This document shows positions 22,092 through 32,026 of a stretch of 64,000 nucleotides of DNA, piece by piece. The stretch comes from Coniochaeta sp. PMI_546. Its lineage: Eukaryota > Ascomycota > Sordariomycetes > Coniochaetales > Coniochaetaceae. The notes beneath the pieces were generated by a model. The model worked only from the letters and a program-made list of their open reading frames with translations, was not told the DNA's origin and ran no database searches. The position numbers were made by a program, and so were the translations under genes. Within the stretch, counting starts at the first letter, position 1; the number at the start of each line of letters is the position of its first letter. The stretch spans positions 806,001 through 870,000 of the forward strand of contig MU271145.1 of assembly GCA_021432605.1 (NCBI GenBank), given 5' to 3'.

Positions 22092-23354
22092 GAGAGCTTG
22101 AAGCTGCTGATAAGGAATTCCTCGAAGCTGTGGGGAGAGAAATAAGTGCCACCACTCCACGGCCAGATCATGCACCGTAGGCAAGAGACGAAATCATGCC
22201 AGGAGGAGTTGCAACAGAAGTAGACGCAAGACGGCGCCAGCCTTTGAACAGCATTTGAAGTCATTGTGCGCGACGTCCGCGTCCATTCATGGATCCTTAG
22301 GCGGATTCTTAAGGTAACGAAACCCCTAGGCATGCGAGACCTGGAGCTGCGGGCTGCGGTTGCCCTTCCGGATGTTTCACAGACGGATTTGACCAACTCG
22401 AAATACTGCGCGGTATAGTAATGCCTCTGTGACAGAGACTATTCCATCGCCCAAAGCATGGCGATGATTTGCAGAAGGACGGGAAGATACGGCGAATATC
22501 GTCATCCCACCTTTACAACGAGATCTGCACCCGGATTGCAATGCTTCAGAACACCACGATAATGAGTGCCAGGTTGGAGAGGAACGGCAATTGGTGTGAG
22601 CGGACTGGAGCAGGAAGTGAAGAGGGAAACTTTGATATCACCTCCGGGGGCGCTGATTACCTTAGGTCGCCGAGGTTATATTCAGTCTTGCAGCGTTAGA
22701 AAAAGAGACGAGGAGCTGATCATCTAGGTTTGTTCACATGACAGCGTACCCTGATATAGGCGCAGTGGGCTGTGCGGCGTTGGTACGGACGGGTTTCGAT
22801 AGGCATGTCTATCTTCTTTGGGGGTCTTGCCCGGAAGATGAGGGACAGTCAGTTAATAGTATTGCTTGTATGAAGCTCAAGAGGCATGACCAGCTACTTC
22901 TTTTCGGAATGGCCCATCCTCCTGCCTCTTCCAGCTTCTTTGGAGTACATGCGACATGCGAAGTGATGATTGAGAATATAACGAGTATCACACAACTGCC
23001 CGCAGGAGGATGAAGTCTTGCTCTGTCATTTCTCACGTCGGAAAGTCCCCTGCTCTCCTTGAGACTTTTCCATACTCTAGCTAGGTACCTCGCCTACCTT
23101 ATCTTGTAAGGTCATCCGGGATAATATGAAATAGAAGCAAGAACAGGAAGGAGCAGATATGGTAGGTAAGTCGAGGAAAGACCATGGCTGTGGCCCCTCT
23201 GTCTCTGGTGTACTTTCTCCAGTGTCACAGTCATCCAAGAACTTCGGTCCAGCGAGGACAGTCAAAGGCTAGTTATTTCATCAGCTTACGCGATATATCG
23301 CCTCTAGACGTCAATTTCCATTCTCTCGGCGGTAGGATTCGTTCTGGCACAGCC
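22092..23354. other. Intergenic region before the SRA-YDG gene
   Basis: About 1.26 kb with no recognisable gene. It includes a TACCTTAGGT palindrome copy at 22658-22668 and a related AGGTACCTCG at 23080. Open frames at 22738-23036 on both strands overlap each other and show no domain. Confidence 0.4.
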
Positions 23355-25633
23355 ATGTGGTTTTCCGTCGGCTCAAGACGTCCAAGTTTGAATGCCTCGC
23401 TTGGCTACGACTCTCGGGCACAGCTCAAGGATGGCATGAAGGGTCTCTTGTGCCAATGTTTCGAAACGTCTTCCGACAGGGCGACAGCGGGTAGCATGCG
23501 AGAAACAGACAAGTCAAGCCCATACGTTCCCTTGAATCCTCGAGAAAAAGAGGTATGCTGCCAATATTTGCGGTCATAGATGTCGCGTCTATTGATACCG
23601 AACAAAACAGCGTCGGAAAACAGCACGCGGACCGATCGACCCCCATCAATTCGAATCCAAACGGTCAGTGGATTCTTCTTCCGATTCTACGGAAGACCTG
23701 TTCAAGGAACCGTCGCCGCCTACCCAGATGAAACTCTCGGCAAAATACTCGTCCGCGCGAGGCTCACCGTTCGAGAATCCCCAGACTTTGTCAAGTCGGT
23801 CGTCACGCGGAGACCGGACCGCGGAGTCGTACATCATACACGACAGAGATCAGGCGGACAGACGAATGCTTAGGGGCCAGGAGACCAAAGAAGAGGAGGA
23901 CGAGGATGGCGAGTACAATATATCATCAAATGCATCAATAACATATCTCCTGCAACAGAAAGATATGTCACGCCGACCAGAAAATCCTTCCTCCCGTCAA
24001 GGCAAGGGCACCAAATATAACGAACCTGCCCCATTCCGTAAGAAACCTCCGCCCATGCACTCCTTCGAGAAGCACCCCTTTTCCAAGCCGCAACCGCAGG
24101 AGAGCAGAACTCGGAGAAAGTCAACTTTCCACCTCCTCCGAAGCAGAGAGTACGGCTCGAGTTCAAAGGACTGCGGCACAGGCGAGGACACCGCGTCCGC
24201 GGACCTTGAAGAATATCTCAATATCAACCCTGTGATTCGACAGCTCAAAAAGCAGCTAGACCCCCTGAATTATACAGAATTTTGGTTTACAGCCGAGCAA
24301 GTCGACGGGGCGCTGGACTTCAGCAACTCGGTCCGCAAATGCATTGCTCAGACCGAGACTTTCGGTGAAGAAACAGAGAGGCTCGACAGATGGCTCAATA
24401 TCATGTTACTAGAAGCAAGGGAAGGGCCCCATCGTCTCGAGTTCCAGCTCATCAAGTACGCCCACCTGGACAAGATGATAGAGGAAATCGTCGCGTTCAA
24501 GACTAGGCCACCTACCTTGCCTTTCAAGGAACTTCAGATGGTCGAGATAGCAAGTGACCTCCTGAGGTACTGGAGGCACCGGTTCGGCAACCGGTACTAC
24601 CTCCTTGATCGACATCGGCAGGAGATCCTGATGGCCACGCTGCTCGATGGCCTGGGATTCAAAACCCCGACGCCTGCCACACCGACAGGCTGGGTGCCCC
24701 TAAACATCAACTGGATGTCTGAGCGCGAGGCGGAAGATGAGTTTGAAGAAGGCCAGTGGTAGGTGAATCTGGCCGCTGCTCATCGAGATGGCATGGTTGG
24801 GACGCAGATCGATAAGCCAACAAAAGGAAGATTCGGGTACACAGCCATACCTCTCATGACTGGTAAGGAGGAAGACGTCCAGGACGGCAGAGTCACGTAT
24901 GTCCGGGAGGAGAATGAACAGCGCAGAGCCCCGAGCTTGGGTGAGGTCTCAATGCTATCACTTCTTGGGGCGAAGGTCCGGTTGTTAAGAGGAGCTGGGT
25001 TGCAAAGTGCCTATGCTCCTGCAGCCGGAGTAAGATACGACGGCGTGTAAGTTCAAATCTACATCAAGGAATAGCATCCTGTTCTGACACTCATGAAAAA
25101 TTTTCAGTTGGACTGTCAAACAATACGGCCACAGTTCCATCCCAGGCACCGGGGTGCGTCGCCTGACCCTGACTTTCGAACGAACAAACCCGCAGCGACC
25201 GATGAGTGAACTAGCAGCAATACCAACTCCGGCAGCGGTAGATTACTACCGTCTGTTCGAGAAGATGGATACGCTCCTGAGAGAGCGGGCGGTAACGGCG
25301 TACGCATACCAAGACTGGCATCACAGAAGAGCACGGTTGAAGCTGGCGAGAGAGCAGTGGCAGAGACTACGTGTGTTCCGAGAGGGACTCGAATACCGTA
25401 GGCAGAGAGACTGGGCACTCGCGGCGAAGGCGGCAAGGGCCAATAATGTCCTAGGAAAGGTGTCCTCTGGTATCTAGGAGAAGAAGGAGTCCATTAAGGA
25501 GTTTGCAGCGGCGAGGAAACGATCCAAGGAGCCTAGCGTAACGGCAACGGATACGAGCCAGTTCGCTTTGGCGCCGGACAACAAGATTTATCCTGGGTCG
25601 TGGGAGCGGAAGACGATGATGAATGCCGTATGA
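23355..25633 (+). pseudogene. SRA-YDG domain protein gene interrupted by two in-frame TAG codons
   Basis: Exons 23355-23552, 23611-25046 and 25108-25633 make one continuous 719-codon frame except for TAG at 24760-24762 (codon 450) and at 25475-25477 (codon 668). The N-terminal part is low-complexity and basic/acidic; residues about 240-430 form the helical region that precedes the SRA domain in fungal relatives, ending FEEGQW. The SRA-YDG domain begins directly after the first TAG (VNLAAAHRDGMVGT) and includes EEDVQDG, GAKVRLLRGAG, YAPAAGVRYDGVW and LTFERTNPQRP. SRA domains bind hemi-methylated or otherwise modified cytosine. If the first TAG stops translation, the product lacks this domain entirely. 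The frame continues protein-like past the second TAG to TGA at 25631. Both TAGs fit single CpA-to-TpA transitions. Alternatives are sequencing error or read-through. Confidence 0.68.
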
Positions 25634-25838
25634 GAAAACATCCAACTACGTCAATGTTTATGGTTCCATGTATTAGAACCGGTGACAGAAGCTTAGTAGT
25701 CAACGTCAGTGTATTTTGATCGTAAGGTCTGGTATGAATGGCACGTGCACAAGCTGTCAGGGCCTCGATTTGGTGGGGTGTGTAAATGGAGGGGCCTCAG
25801 AAATTCCACGAGGTAGTCAACACCCTTCACTGATCAAC

Positions 25839-26391
25839 ATGGGCAAAAACAAGCAGGACACCAAGTCTACGGACAAGGGATCCGGTGGCAAAGGTGGGAA
25901 GGGAAAGGGGAAGGCCGATGATGAGAAGGATAACAAGAGCAGCAAGGGAGCGCAATCCATCAACGTGCGCCATATCTTGGTGAGTTCCTCGACCATCTTG
26001 TCTTCCTTACTTGCATAAGACCCGTGTGTATGGCCACTGCTCATGCTCTGAACCTCGCCCATAGTGCGAGAAGCACTCGAAGAAAGAGGAAGCTCTGGCA
26101 AAACTAAGGGACGGCGCAAAGTTTGACGATGTTGCTCGGGAATACTCTGAAGACAAGGCACGACAAGGTACGGAATAACACATGTCACTTCTATGTTTCA
26201 TTCGTCATATTACATATACCTGCTCACATTTGGTAGGAGGCGCACTCGGCTGGAAGACGAAAGGAAGTCTTGACCCCCAATTTGAAGCGGTGGCATTTGG
26301 ATTAGAGGCAAGCACAACGGGCAATCCGAAGTATGCCGAGGCAAAGACAGGCTTCGGATATCACATAATCATGGTCGAAGGGAGGAAATAG
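25839..26391 (+). CDS. Parvulin-type peptidyl-prolyl isomerase (PAR14/PIN4 homologue)
   Basis: Three exons (25839-25979, 26065-26167, 26237-26391) encode 132 aa, the usual Par14 length. The first 40 residues are a lysine/glycine-rich basic tail ([18 protein letters not shown]), which in the human protein supports DNA and preribosome association. The parvulin domain follows: [28 protein letters not shown], and the C-terminal [12 protein letters not shown], matching human Par14 closely. It catalyses cis/trans isomerisation of peptidyl-prolyl bonds and lacks the WW domain of Pin1. The homologue's nuclear and ribosome-biogenesis role is known from other organisms; here it is inferred. It lies 205 bp after the SRA-YDG gene and is convergent with eS12. 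Confidence 0.93.
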
Positions 26392-26624
26392 AAGCCATGG
26401 TGCTCGTGGACAAAATGCAGGAGAACAATATGGCCGATTTGTGAACTTTTTTTCCCTCTCGTGCCATATGCAAAGGTGACCAGGAGAGTCTGGCCACCGG
26501 TTCCATGCCAGCCAATGAAGCTTGGAGTACACCAGAGGAGTCGGAGATGCGACTGCTGATAACCTCATCCTCTATAGATATCCCTTCCCCCCATCAGAAC
26601 GCCGATATGCCGCCCGAAAGACAT

Positions 26625-27290
26625 TTATTGCTCGGTCTGGAAGTAGTTGAGCAGGATAGAGCGCTCCTGTGACTCCTCGCCCCAGTCCTTAACAACGACG
26701 CAGGAGCAGTTGACGACCTTGCGCGCATTGCCCTCACGATCGAGAACGCCTGATGGAAATCGAATTAGTATGTGTGTCCACTAGCATCCACAAGACCCTT
26801 CAATCCAGCACGGGTCTACTCACAGAGACCAGCCCACTCGCCAAGCTGCTTGCCATCGGGAACCTTGATCAGGGGGATCTTGTGCTCGGAGCAAAGAGCG
26901 ATGACCAGCTTCTTGTAGGCCTCCTCCTCGCAGGACTCGTTCAGGACACACATGTGAGCCTGGCGGCGGTCGAGGGCCTTGGAAGCCTCACGGAGACCAC
27001 GGGCAAGACCATCGTGCATGAGAGCCAGCTTCAGGACACCCTTGAGGGCGTCGAGAACGGACATCTGGCCCTTGGAAGCGGCATCGGCGGAAACCTCGAC
27101 CTCGTCGGCGACGGAGGGGGCGTTGTTCTCTTCTACGTCCGACTAATGAAGCATCTATGTCAACGAGTGCTCTCCGACTCAATTTAAGTTCTAGCGATGT
27201 GTTCGCGATAAGGCGTTGTGTGACAGCATCGGCGGACGTCGGCTGAGGAGAAATGTGCCAATTTCAAACACGAGAAAGAGAGCTTACCAT
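26625..27290 (-). CDS. RPS12: 40S ribosomal protein eS12
   Basis: Three exons on the minus strand encode 148 aa: 27290-27288, 27142-26824 and 26749-26625. The first coding exon is only the ATG, followed at once by a 145-nt intron (GTAAGC...TTCATTAG). The second exon then begins [10 protein letters not shown]. The body contains [17 protein letters not shown] and [19 protein letters not shown], and the last exon [19 protein letters not shown] ending NYFQTEQ, all classic eS12. It is a component of the small ribosomal subunit head/beak. It is transcribed away from the uS8 gene with 634 bp between start codons, so the two ribosomal genes may share regulatory DNA. Confidence 0.95.
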
Positions 27291-27470
27291 CTTGACTGTT
27301 GATTGACGTTCAAGTACTTGCCGGCGATCCTCGAAGAGTATTCGGAGTGTGGTATTGTTATGTAGTGATCTTAAGAAGTTGGAGACTGGGCGCTATCGTG
27401 GAATTTTGAAGCAGGAGCAATCGAGCCGCATCTTGTGTGAGGTCTTGATTCGACAGTTCTCTGCAGCGTG

Positions 27471-27475
27471 ATTGG
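27471..27475 (-). promoter_or_regulatory. CCAAT box
   Basis: ATTGG on the plus strand reads CCAAT on the minus strand, within GTGATTGGCCAACG. It lies about 180 bp upstream of the eS12 start codon and would suit binding by the HAP/CBC complex. Position is sensible; function is not shown. Confidence 0.35.
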
Positions 27476-27640
27476 CCAACGTTTTTTGTTGTGGGTCGCG
27501 GGCTTAGGCCCTTTCGAAAATTTCCCACCACCGCAAAGAATATTTCGATGGAGCTATCTTGAACATCTTCCCTCCCGTCCTCATCCTGCATCTGCCAAAC
27601 GGAAGTTCACGTCACCGCCAATTCAACGACCTAAACAGAG

Positions 27641-27874
27641 GTATGTATACAATTATTCACAGGAATATGACTTGAGGAAGATCAAAACAGGCAATGCCCT
27701 CCACGATGGCTGGGGAGAGCAATCACGGGTAGCGCCGATTCTGATTCAGGAGGATGCAATACTCGCGATACGCTTCTCCCTATGACTGAGCGGGCAGAAC
27801 CCTCTTTGAGCTTCCAAAGAGGGCACTCTCCATGCTCATGGCCTCGGAAGGCTAACGTACGACTCATCTGGCAG
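27641..27874 (+). other. Putative 5' leader intron of the uS8 gene
   Basis: GTATGT at 27641 is a consensus donor after ACAGAG; GCTAAC at 27851-27856 is a consensus branch site; and the acceptor GGCAG ends at 27874, 50 bp before the uS8 ATG. The implied intron is 234 nt. Removing it eliminates the ATG at 27782, which opens a frame overlapping the true start. A 9-bp hairpin lies inside it. Yeast RPS22B is also known to carry a leader intron. Confidence 0.65.
27800..27823 (+). repeat. Perfect 9-bp inverted repeat (RNA hairpin) inside the uS8 leader intron
   Basis: Arms CCCTCTTTG (27800-27808) and CAAAGAGGG (27815-27823) are exact reverse complements around the six-base loop AGCTTC. As RNA this forms a stable stem 28 nt upstream of the branch point. 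The flanking bases do not extend the stem. The loop begins AG, which recalls, but does not equal, the AGNN tetraloops cut by yeast RNase III. Confidence 0.7.
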
Positions 27875-27924
27875 ATACCTCACTTCATCTCACGATTTGA
27901 GAATCTCCACCCCAAACCGCCAAA

Positions 27925-28538
27925 ATGGTCAAGACTTCCGTTCTCCACGATGCTCTCAAGAACATCAACAACGCCGAGAAGGCCGGCAAGCGTCAGGTTA
28001 TGATCCGCCCTGCCTCCAAGGTCATCACCAAGTTCCTCCAGGTCATGCAGCGCCACGGTATGTCACAGCTCCTGCCCCATGATGCACCGCAGGGAGATTC
28101 CAGTGCCACAAGATCAAATTCGGCATGATAACTGGACGACGGTCTCTACAACCAACGACCCTAGTCTTTTAAGTTGCCGATAGATGATACAGCGAGGGTC
28201 TTACACGTTCTCGGAGTCTCCCAATGATGTACAATGTTTAAACGCTCGCAACATTCCGCTGACAAGTTTTGTCTCCAGGCTACATTGGCGAGTTCGAGGA
28301 GGTCGATGACCACCGCTCCGGCAAGATCGTTGTCCAGCTCAACGGCCGCCTGAACAAGACCGGCGTCATCTCCCCCCGCTACAACGTCCGTCTCGGCGAT
28401 CTCGAGAAGTGGGTTGTCAAGCTCCTTCCCGCCCGTCAGTTCGGCTATGTTATCCTGACCACCTCGGCCGGAATCATGGACCACGAGGAGGCTCGCCGGA
28501 AGCACGTCTCTGGCAAGATCATCGGCTTCTTCTACTAG
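27925..28538 (+). CDS. RPS22: 40S ribosomal protein uS8 (S22/S15a)
   Basis: Two coding exons (27925-28057 and 28279-28538) encode 130 aa, the exact length of eukaryotic uS8. It begins [19 protein letters not shown], contains [20 protein letters not shown] across the splice junction, and ends [14 protein letters not shown]. It is a core small-subunit protein binding the central domain of 18S rRNA. The coding intron is 221 nt, long for this window, and a further leader intron is supported at 27641-27874. The two-intron layout matches yeast RPS22B, whose introns host an RNase III target and a snoRNA. I could not find a convincing snoRNA here by eye. Confidence 0.96.
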
Positions 28539-29420
28539 AGACCGGTGCGGTGGACAGTGGGGCTTTTGGATCTCTGGTCAGGGGCATGCTCGGCGTTGCG
28601 GAAATCATGGAATGGCGGATACAACATCATGCCGATGGGTCAAAAGTGCATATTTCTCGTATTGCTGAAGATACCCTCAACAAATGTGGCTGTTTACCGG
28701 TCTTGTCCCGGGATACATGTCTCGCTATGAATCCATGTTGAGAGTCCCAAAACGTGTTTCTGACTGCATGTGAGGCCCTGTCTTCGATATCATTGACGTT
28801 GATGCGCACTGTGCGCCCCGAAATGCAAGTAATATTGTACAAGACAGAGCCGGAGGTACATAGTGTACCTCTGGCCGTCAGACTGTTCGTCAACTGCAAC
28901 CTTAGGGCCACTAAGTTGGGTGGCAGAGAGAGAAACAATACTTATGGGCAGAACTCAAAAGACTGTGGAAATACGCGTAACGGCTTCTGATTTGCATGTG
29001 GAAAATGGAATGGGTCTGGTACGAGAGCTTGAGCGGTACTTGGACTCTCTGCGTCTTGCCGTACAACCTAATGTATCTCCCAAGGTGCGACCCCTGTATG
29101 ATAAGGTAACTTTCCGGGTCGTCTAATATAGGACGTGGGGGCATTCGTAAAAGACCCTGCGACGAGTCCAGTTAGTTCCCCAATTGCCAAGCCTTTTGGA
29201 GGGCGTGTGCAAACCTCCTATAGACCTTATACCATGCCTACTCCTCACCTTGCCGTCATATCTTCGACCAAACACTTTCCTTAACCCCCTATTCTTCGTT
29301 ATATTCTCCTTACCTTATTCTAGTTCAACCTGGTTCGGAAACAGTCTTAACGATTGCTTGGCCTTGAGAGGCCGTCAACAAGCAAGTCGCGTCGAGCGAC
29401 TTGCACTTCTAAGAGCAACC
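28539..29420. other. Intergenic region, uS8 to GT90 B
   Basis: About 0.88 kb. The first part is uS8 3' flank. The region 29200-29340 is pyrimidine-rich and is likely promoter and leader of the glycosyltransferase. An open frame runs in phase into GT90 B from 29184 but lacks an ATG before 29421. No separate gene is supported. Confidence 0.4.
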
Positions 29421-31289
29421 ATGATGCGGTCTCGACAGAGGATAGCCTTGGGCGGCGTTTTGTTTCTATTATTTTGGTCGTTTTACATCCTCCACTCATC
29501 ATATATACCGCCAGCTCCTACACCGAGGCCCAAGCCACCGATAGGACCGGTCGATGGGCCCTCATTCGAAAAGTCCGCCTCCCCGCTGGAACCCAAACCG
29601 AAAGCCCCGCCGCGCGGCTCGCACCCGATATGGCACCTCGTCAAGGACGGCGAGAGCGAGCTGCAGGCGTTACAAGGGCGGCAGTCGAAGACCCTGTCGG
29701 AAGCGGTGGCCGAGTACACGCGGCGCTATCGGGTCCCTCCGCCGCCAAACTTCGACAAGTGGTTCGGCTTTGCGCAGGCGCGGAACGTGCAGTTGGTTGA
29801 CGAGTTCGATACCATTTTCGACTTGCTCACGCCCTTCTGGGGACTGAAACCGAAGACGATACGCGATAGGGCGAAGGAGGCCCTGGGATACGATAATAAC
29901 CTAATGGGTGTTCAGATCAGGAAGGGAAAGGTGACCAATATACAAGGAGCTGGGGAGTGGCAGCAGAATGCGACGCAGGGGATGATGAGGCATTTCATCC
30001 AGTGGTTGCCGGACATGGACCTGGCGTTCAACATCCACGACGAGCCTAGGGTTATCGTCCCGCACGAGGATATGGTGAGGCTGGTCGACCGGGCCAAGAG
30101 GGTCAATATGCCAGCCGCGATGGCTGTGGCGACACCCAGGAACTCCTGGGGCAAGAACACGGGTTCCAACGAAGGTGCCCGGTTCGACGAGACGAAACTC
30201 ACGCTGTTCAATGTCTTCGCTCACCAGCCGACTTGGACGCATAGCAGGATGAGCTGTCCGCCGGACAGTCCCTCGCGCGCCCTCGAGGAGGATGAAAGGG
30301 TAGACGACCTGGGCAAATACGCGCTTGGCGAGCTGGGGTTTGTGTACAACGAGAGTGCCATGTCAGACATCTGTCTCACGCCTTCGCTAGCCGAGACATA
30401 CGGCTTCTTCGACCGGCCCAACGCCTTCAACATCGTGCACGACCTGTTTCCGATCTTCTCGCAGAGCAAGATCTCAAGCTACTCGGACATTCTGTACCCC
30501 AGCCCGTGGTACTGGTACGAGAAGGTCGCATACGACGAGAGTAAGGACATGCCGTGGGAGCAGAAGGAAGACCTGCTTTACTGGCGGGGGTCGACTACGG
30601 GGGGTTTCAGTCGGAATGGAGGGTGGAGGAGACAGCACCGGCAGCGATTTGTGGCGAAGATCAATGCTGCCGACCAGGCCAAGATCCTGGTCAATCGTGG
30701 CACGGAGACGGATCCGCAGTGGGAGGTCAAGGAGGTCGCGAGGGGAGACTACAAGGGTATCATGGACGTGCACTTCTCGCATGTCGGCCAGTGCGATGAC
30801 GGCGACTGCGATGCGCAGAAGGAGTTCTTCGACATCAAGGACCGGGCCGAGCAGCAGGACGCGTGGAAGTACAAGTATCTGCTTGACATTGACGGCAACG
30901 CATTCTCGGGCCGGTTCTATGCCTTCCTCAAGAGCAGGAGCCTGGTGTACAAGTTTGCGATCTTTCGCGAGTGGCATTTCGAGTGGCTCAAGCCGTGGGT
31001 GCACTACATCCCACTCAGCATCCAGGGCGAGGACTGGCTCGAGGCCGTGCGTTACTTTGGGGATGGGAGTCTAGGGAAGCGGGAGGCTCAACGGTTGGCG
31101 ATGCAGGGCAGGGATTGGTCTAACAAGGTGTTGAGGAATGAGGACTTGGAGGTTTGGTTCTTTCGGCTGTTGTTGGAGTACGCAACTTCCCTTCCCGCTC
31201 TTGTGATTTGAGTGATGACTGCTAACGCGAATGACAGATACGGCCGGGTCATCGACGATGATCGGGAGATTATTGGATTTGCCGTATAG
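29421..31289 (+). CDS. GT90 (CAP10-like) glycosyltransferase B, type II membrane protein
   Basis: Two exons (29421-31177, 31238-31289) encode 602 aa. The chosen ATG gives a basic tail (MMRSRQR), then one hydrophobic anchor at about residues 9-30 and a proline-rich stem, a Golgi type II layout. CAP10-family features are YWRGSTTGGFSRNGGW, DVHFSHVGQC, YLLDIDGNAFSGRFYAFL and FREWHFEWLKPWVHY. The last intron (GTACGC donor, GCTAAC branch, GACAG acceptor) must be removed: reading on gives a stop after ten codons, while splicing yields LLLEYGRVIDDDREIIGFAV. The paralogue at 18245 has no intron at the matching site. Sugar donor and acceptor are not evident from sequence. Confidence 0.87.
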
Positions 31290-32026
31290 AAGTCAGAAAC
31301 GTTTTGGCAAGTACCCAGAACTTTTTTGATATTGGAATCAGGTGGTCAAGTGGAGCTATTTCGGATTGGAGTATCGCCTGGTGACGCCGACACACCTTGG
31401 ACGACTCTAGTGAGATGTACATTACCGCGACGCCATTGTGTCACCGTCCATATATGTAACAGTAGGTAAGGATGGATGCGAGTCAAGCATTCTGGATGGC
31501 GTTTCTCTTGGACTACCAAGGGAGTATAATCACTCGGTGTCGGTATCCAGTGGTATCTGTTTCAATCATCCATGGATCTGTCTTGTAACCGGGCAAAAAG
31601 AGGCTGCGCAGTTGCACAGTCGGGCAGTTAACGTGCTGCCGTCCAGTTAATCTTGAAATTCCGCCTCACTCAACTCATTGATCAGGGTATCAGAGGACGG
31701 ACAGGTACGTACCCCATGCTTGCTCAGCCCATGCAGTTTGCAGGTGGCATCTGCGCCAAGATTCAGGTTCAAGGTTCCAAAAGTACCACAAAACGGCAAG
31801 CGGGTGCCCCACCTAGCGTCATCTGCCTGCGTAACTGCAGCGGCTGTGCCCGCCAGCTCGGAACTGATCACGACTCGAGACGAAGGGACAAGCATGACAG
31901 CCTTCCCTAAAGTTCCATACTTTCCACTCCTCATGTCCATCTGCAAGAGGATCCTACATTCTCTTGAGTCTACCCTGTTTTCCCCTACATAATCCAAACG
32001 TTCTATTCCAAGAAGCCAGATCCAAG
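31290..32026. other. Intergenic region, GT90 B to unknown gene
   Basis: About 0.74 kb. Overlapping short frames on both strands at 31640-32050 show no domain. The 60 bp before the ATG at 32027 are typical leader sequence. Nothing else is seen. Confidence 0.4.

Larger units (their letters stand above)
27291..27924. promoter_or_regulatory. Divergent promoter region between eS12 and uS8 genes
   Basis: This 634-bp spacer separates the start codons of two divergent ribosomal protein genes and includes their leaders. A CCAAT box on the minus strand (ATTGG at 27471-27475) sits near its middle. A pyrimidine-rich stretch at 27565-27605 precedes the putative uS8 leader intron. Co-regulation is inferred from the arrangement. 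Confidence 0.45.

Noticed and set aside
24755-24800. An intron (GTAGGT donor) removing the first TAG of the SRA-YDG gene
   Set aside because: The only nearby acceptor gives a stop in phase, and the removed part would delete the conserved LAAAHRDGMVG start of the SRA domain.
28058-28278. Box C/D snoRNA in the uS8 intron
   Set aside because: ATGATG-like and CTGA strings are too close together or mismatched and no terminal stem forms by eye; kept only as a host candidate for a proper search.
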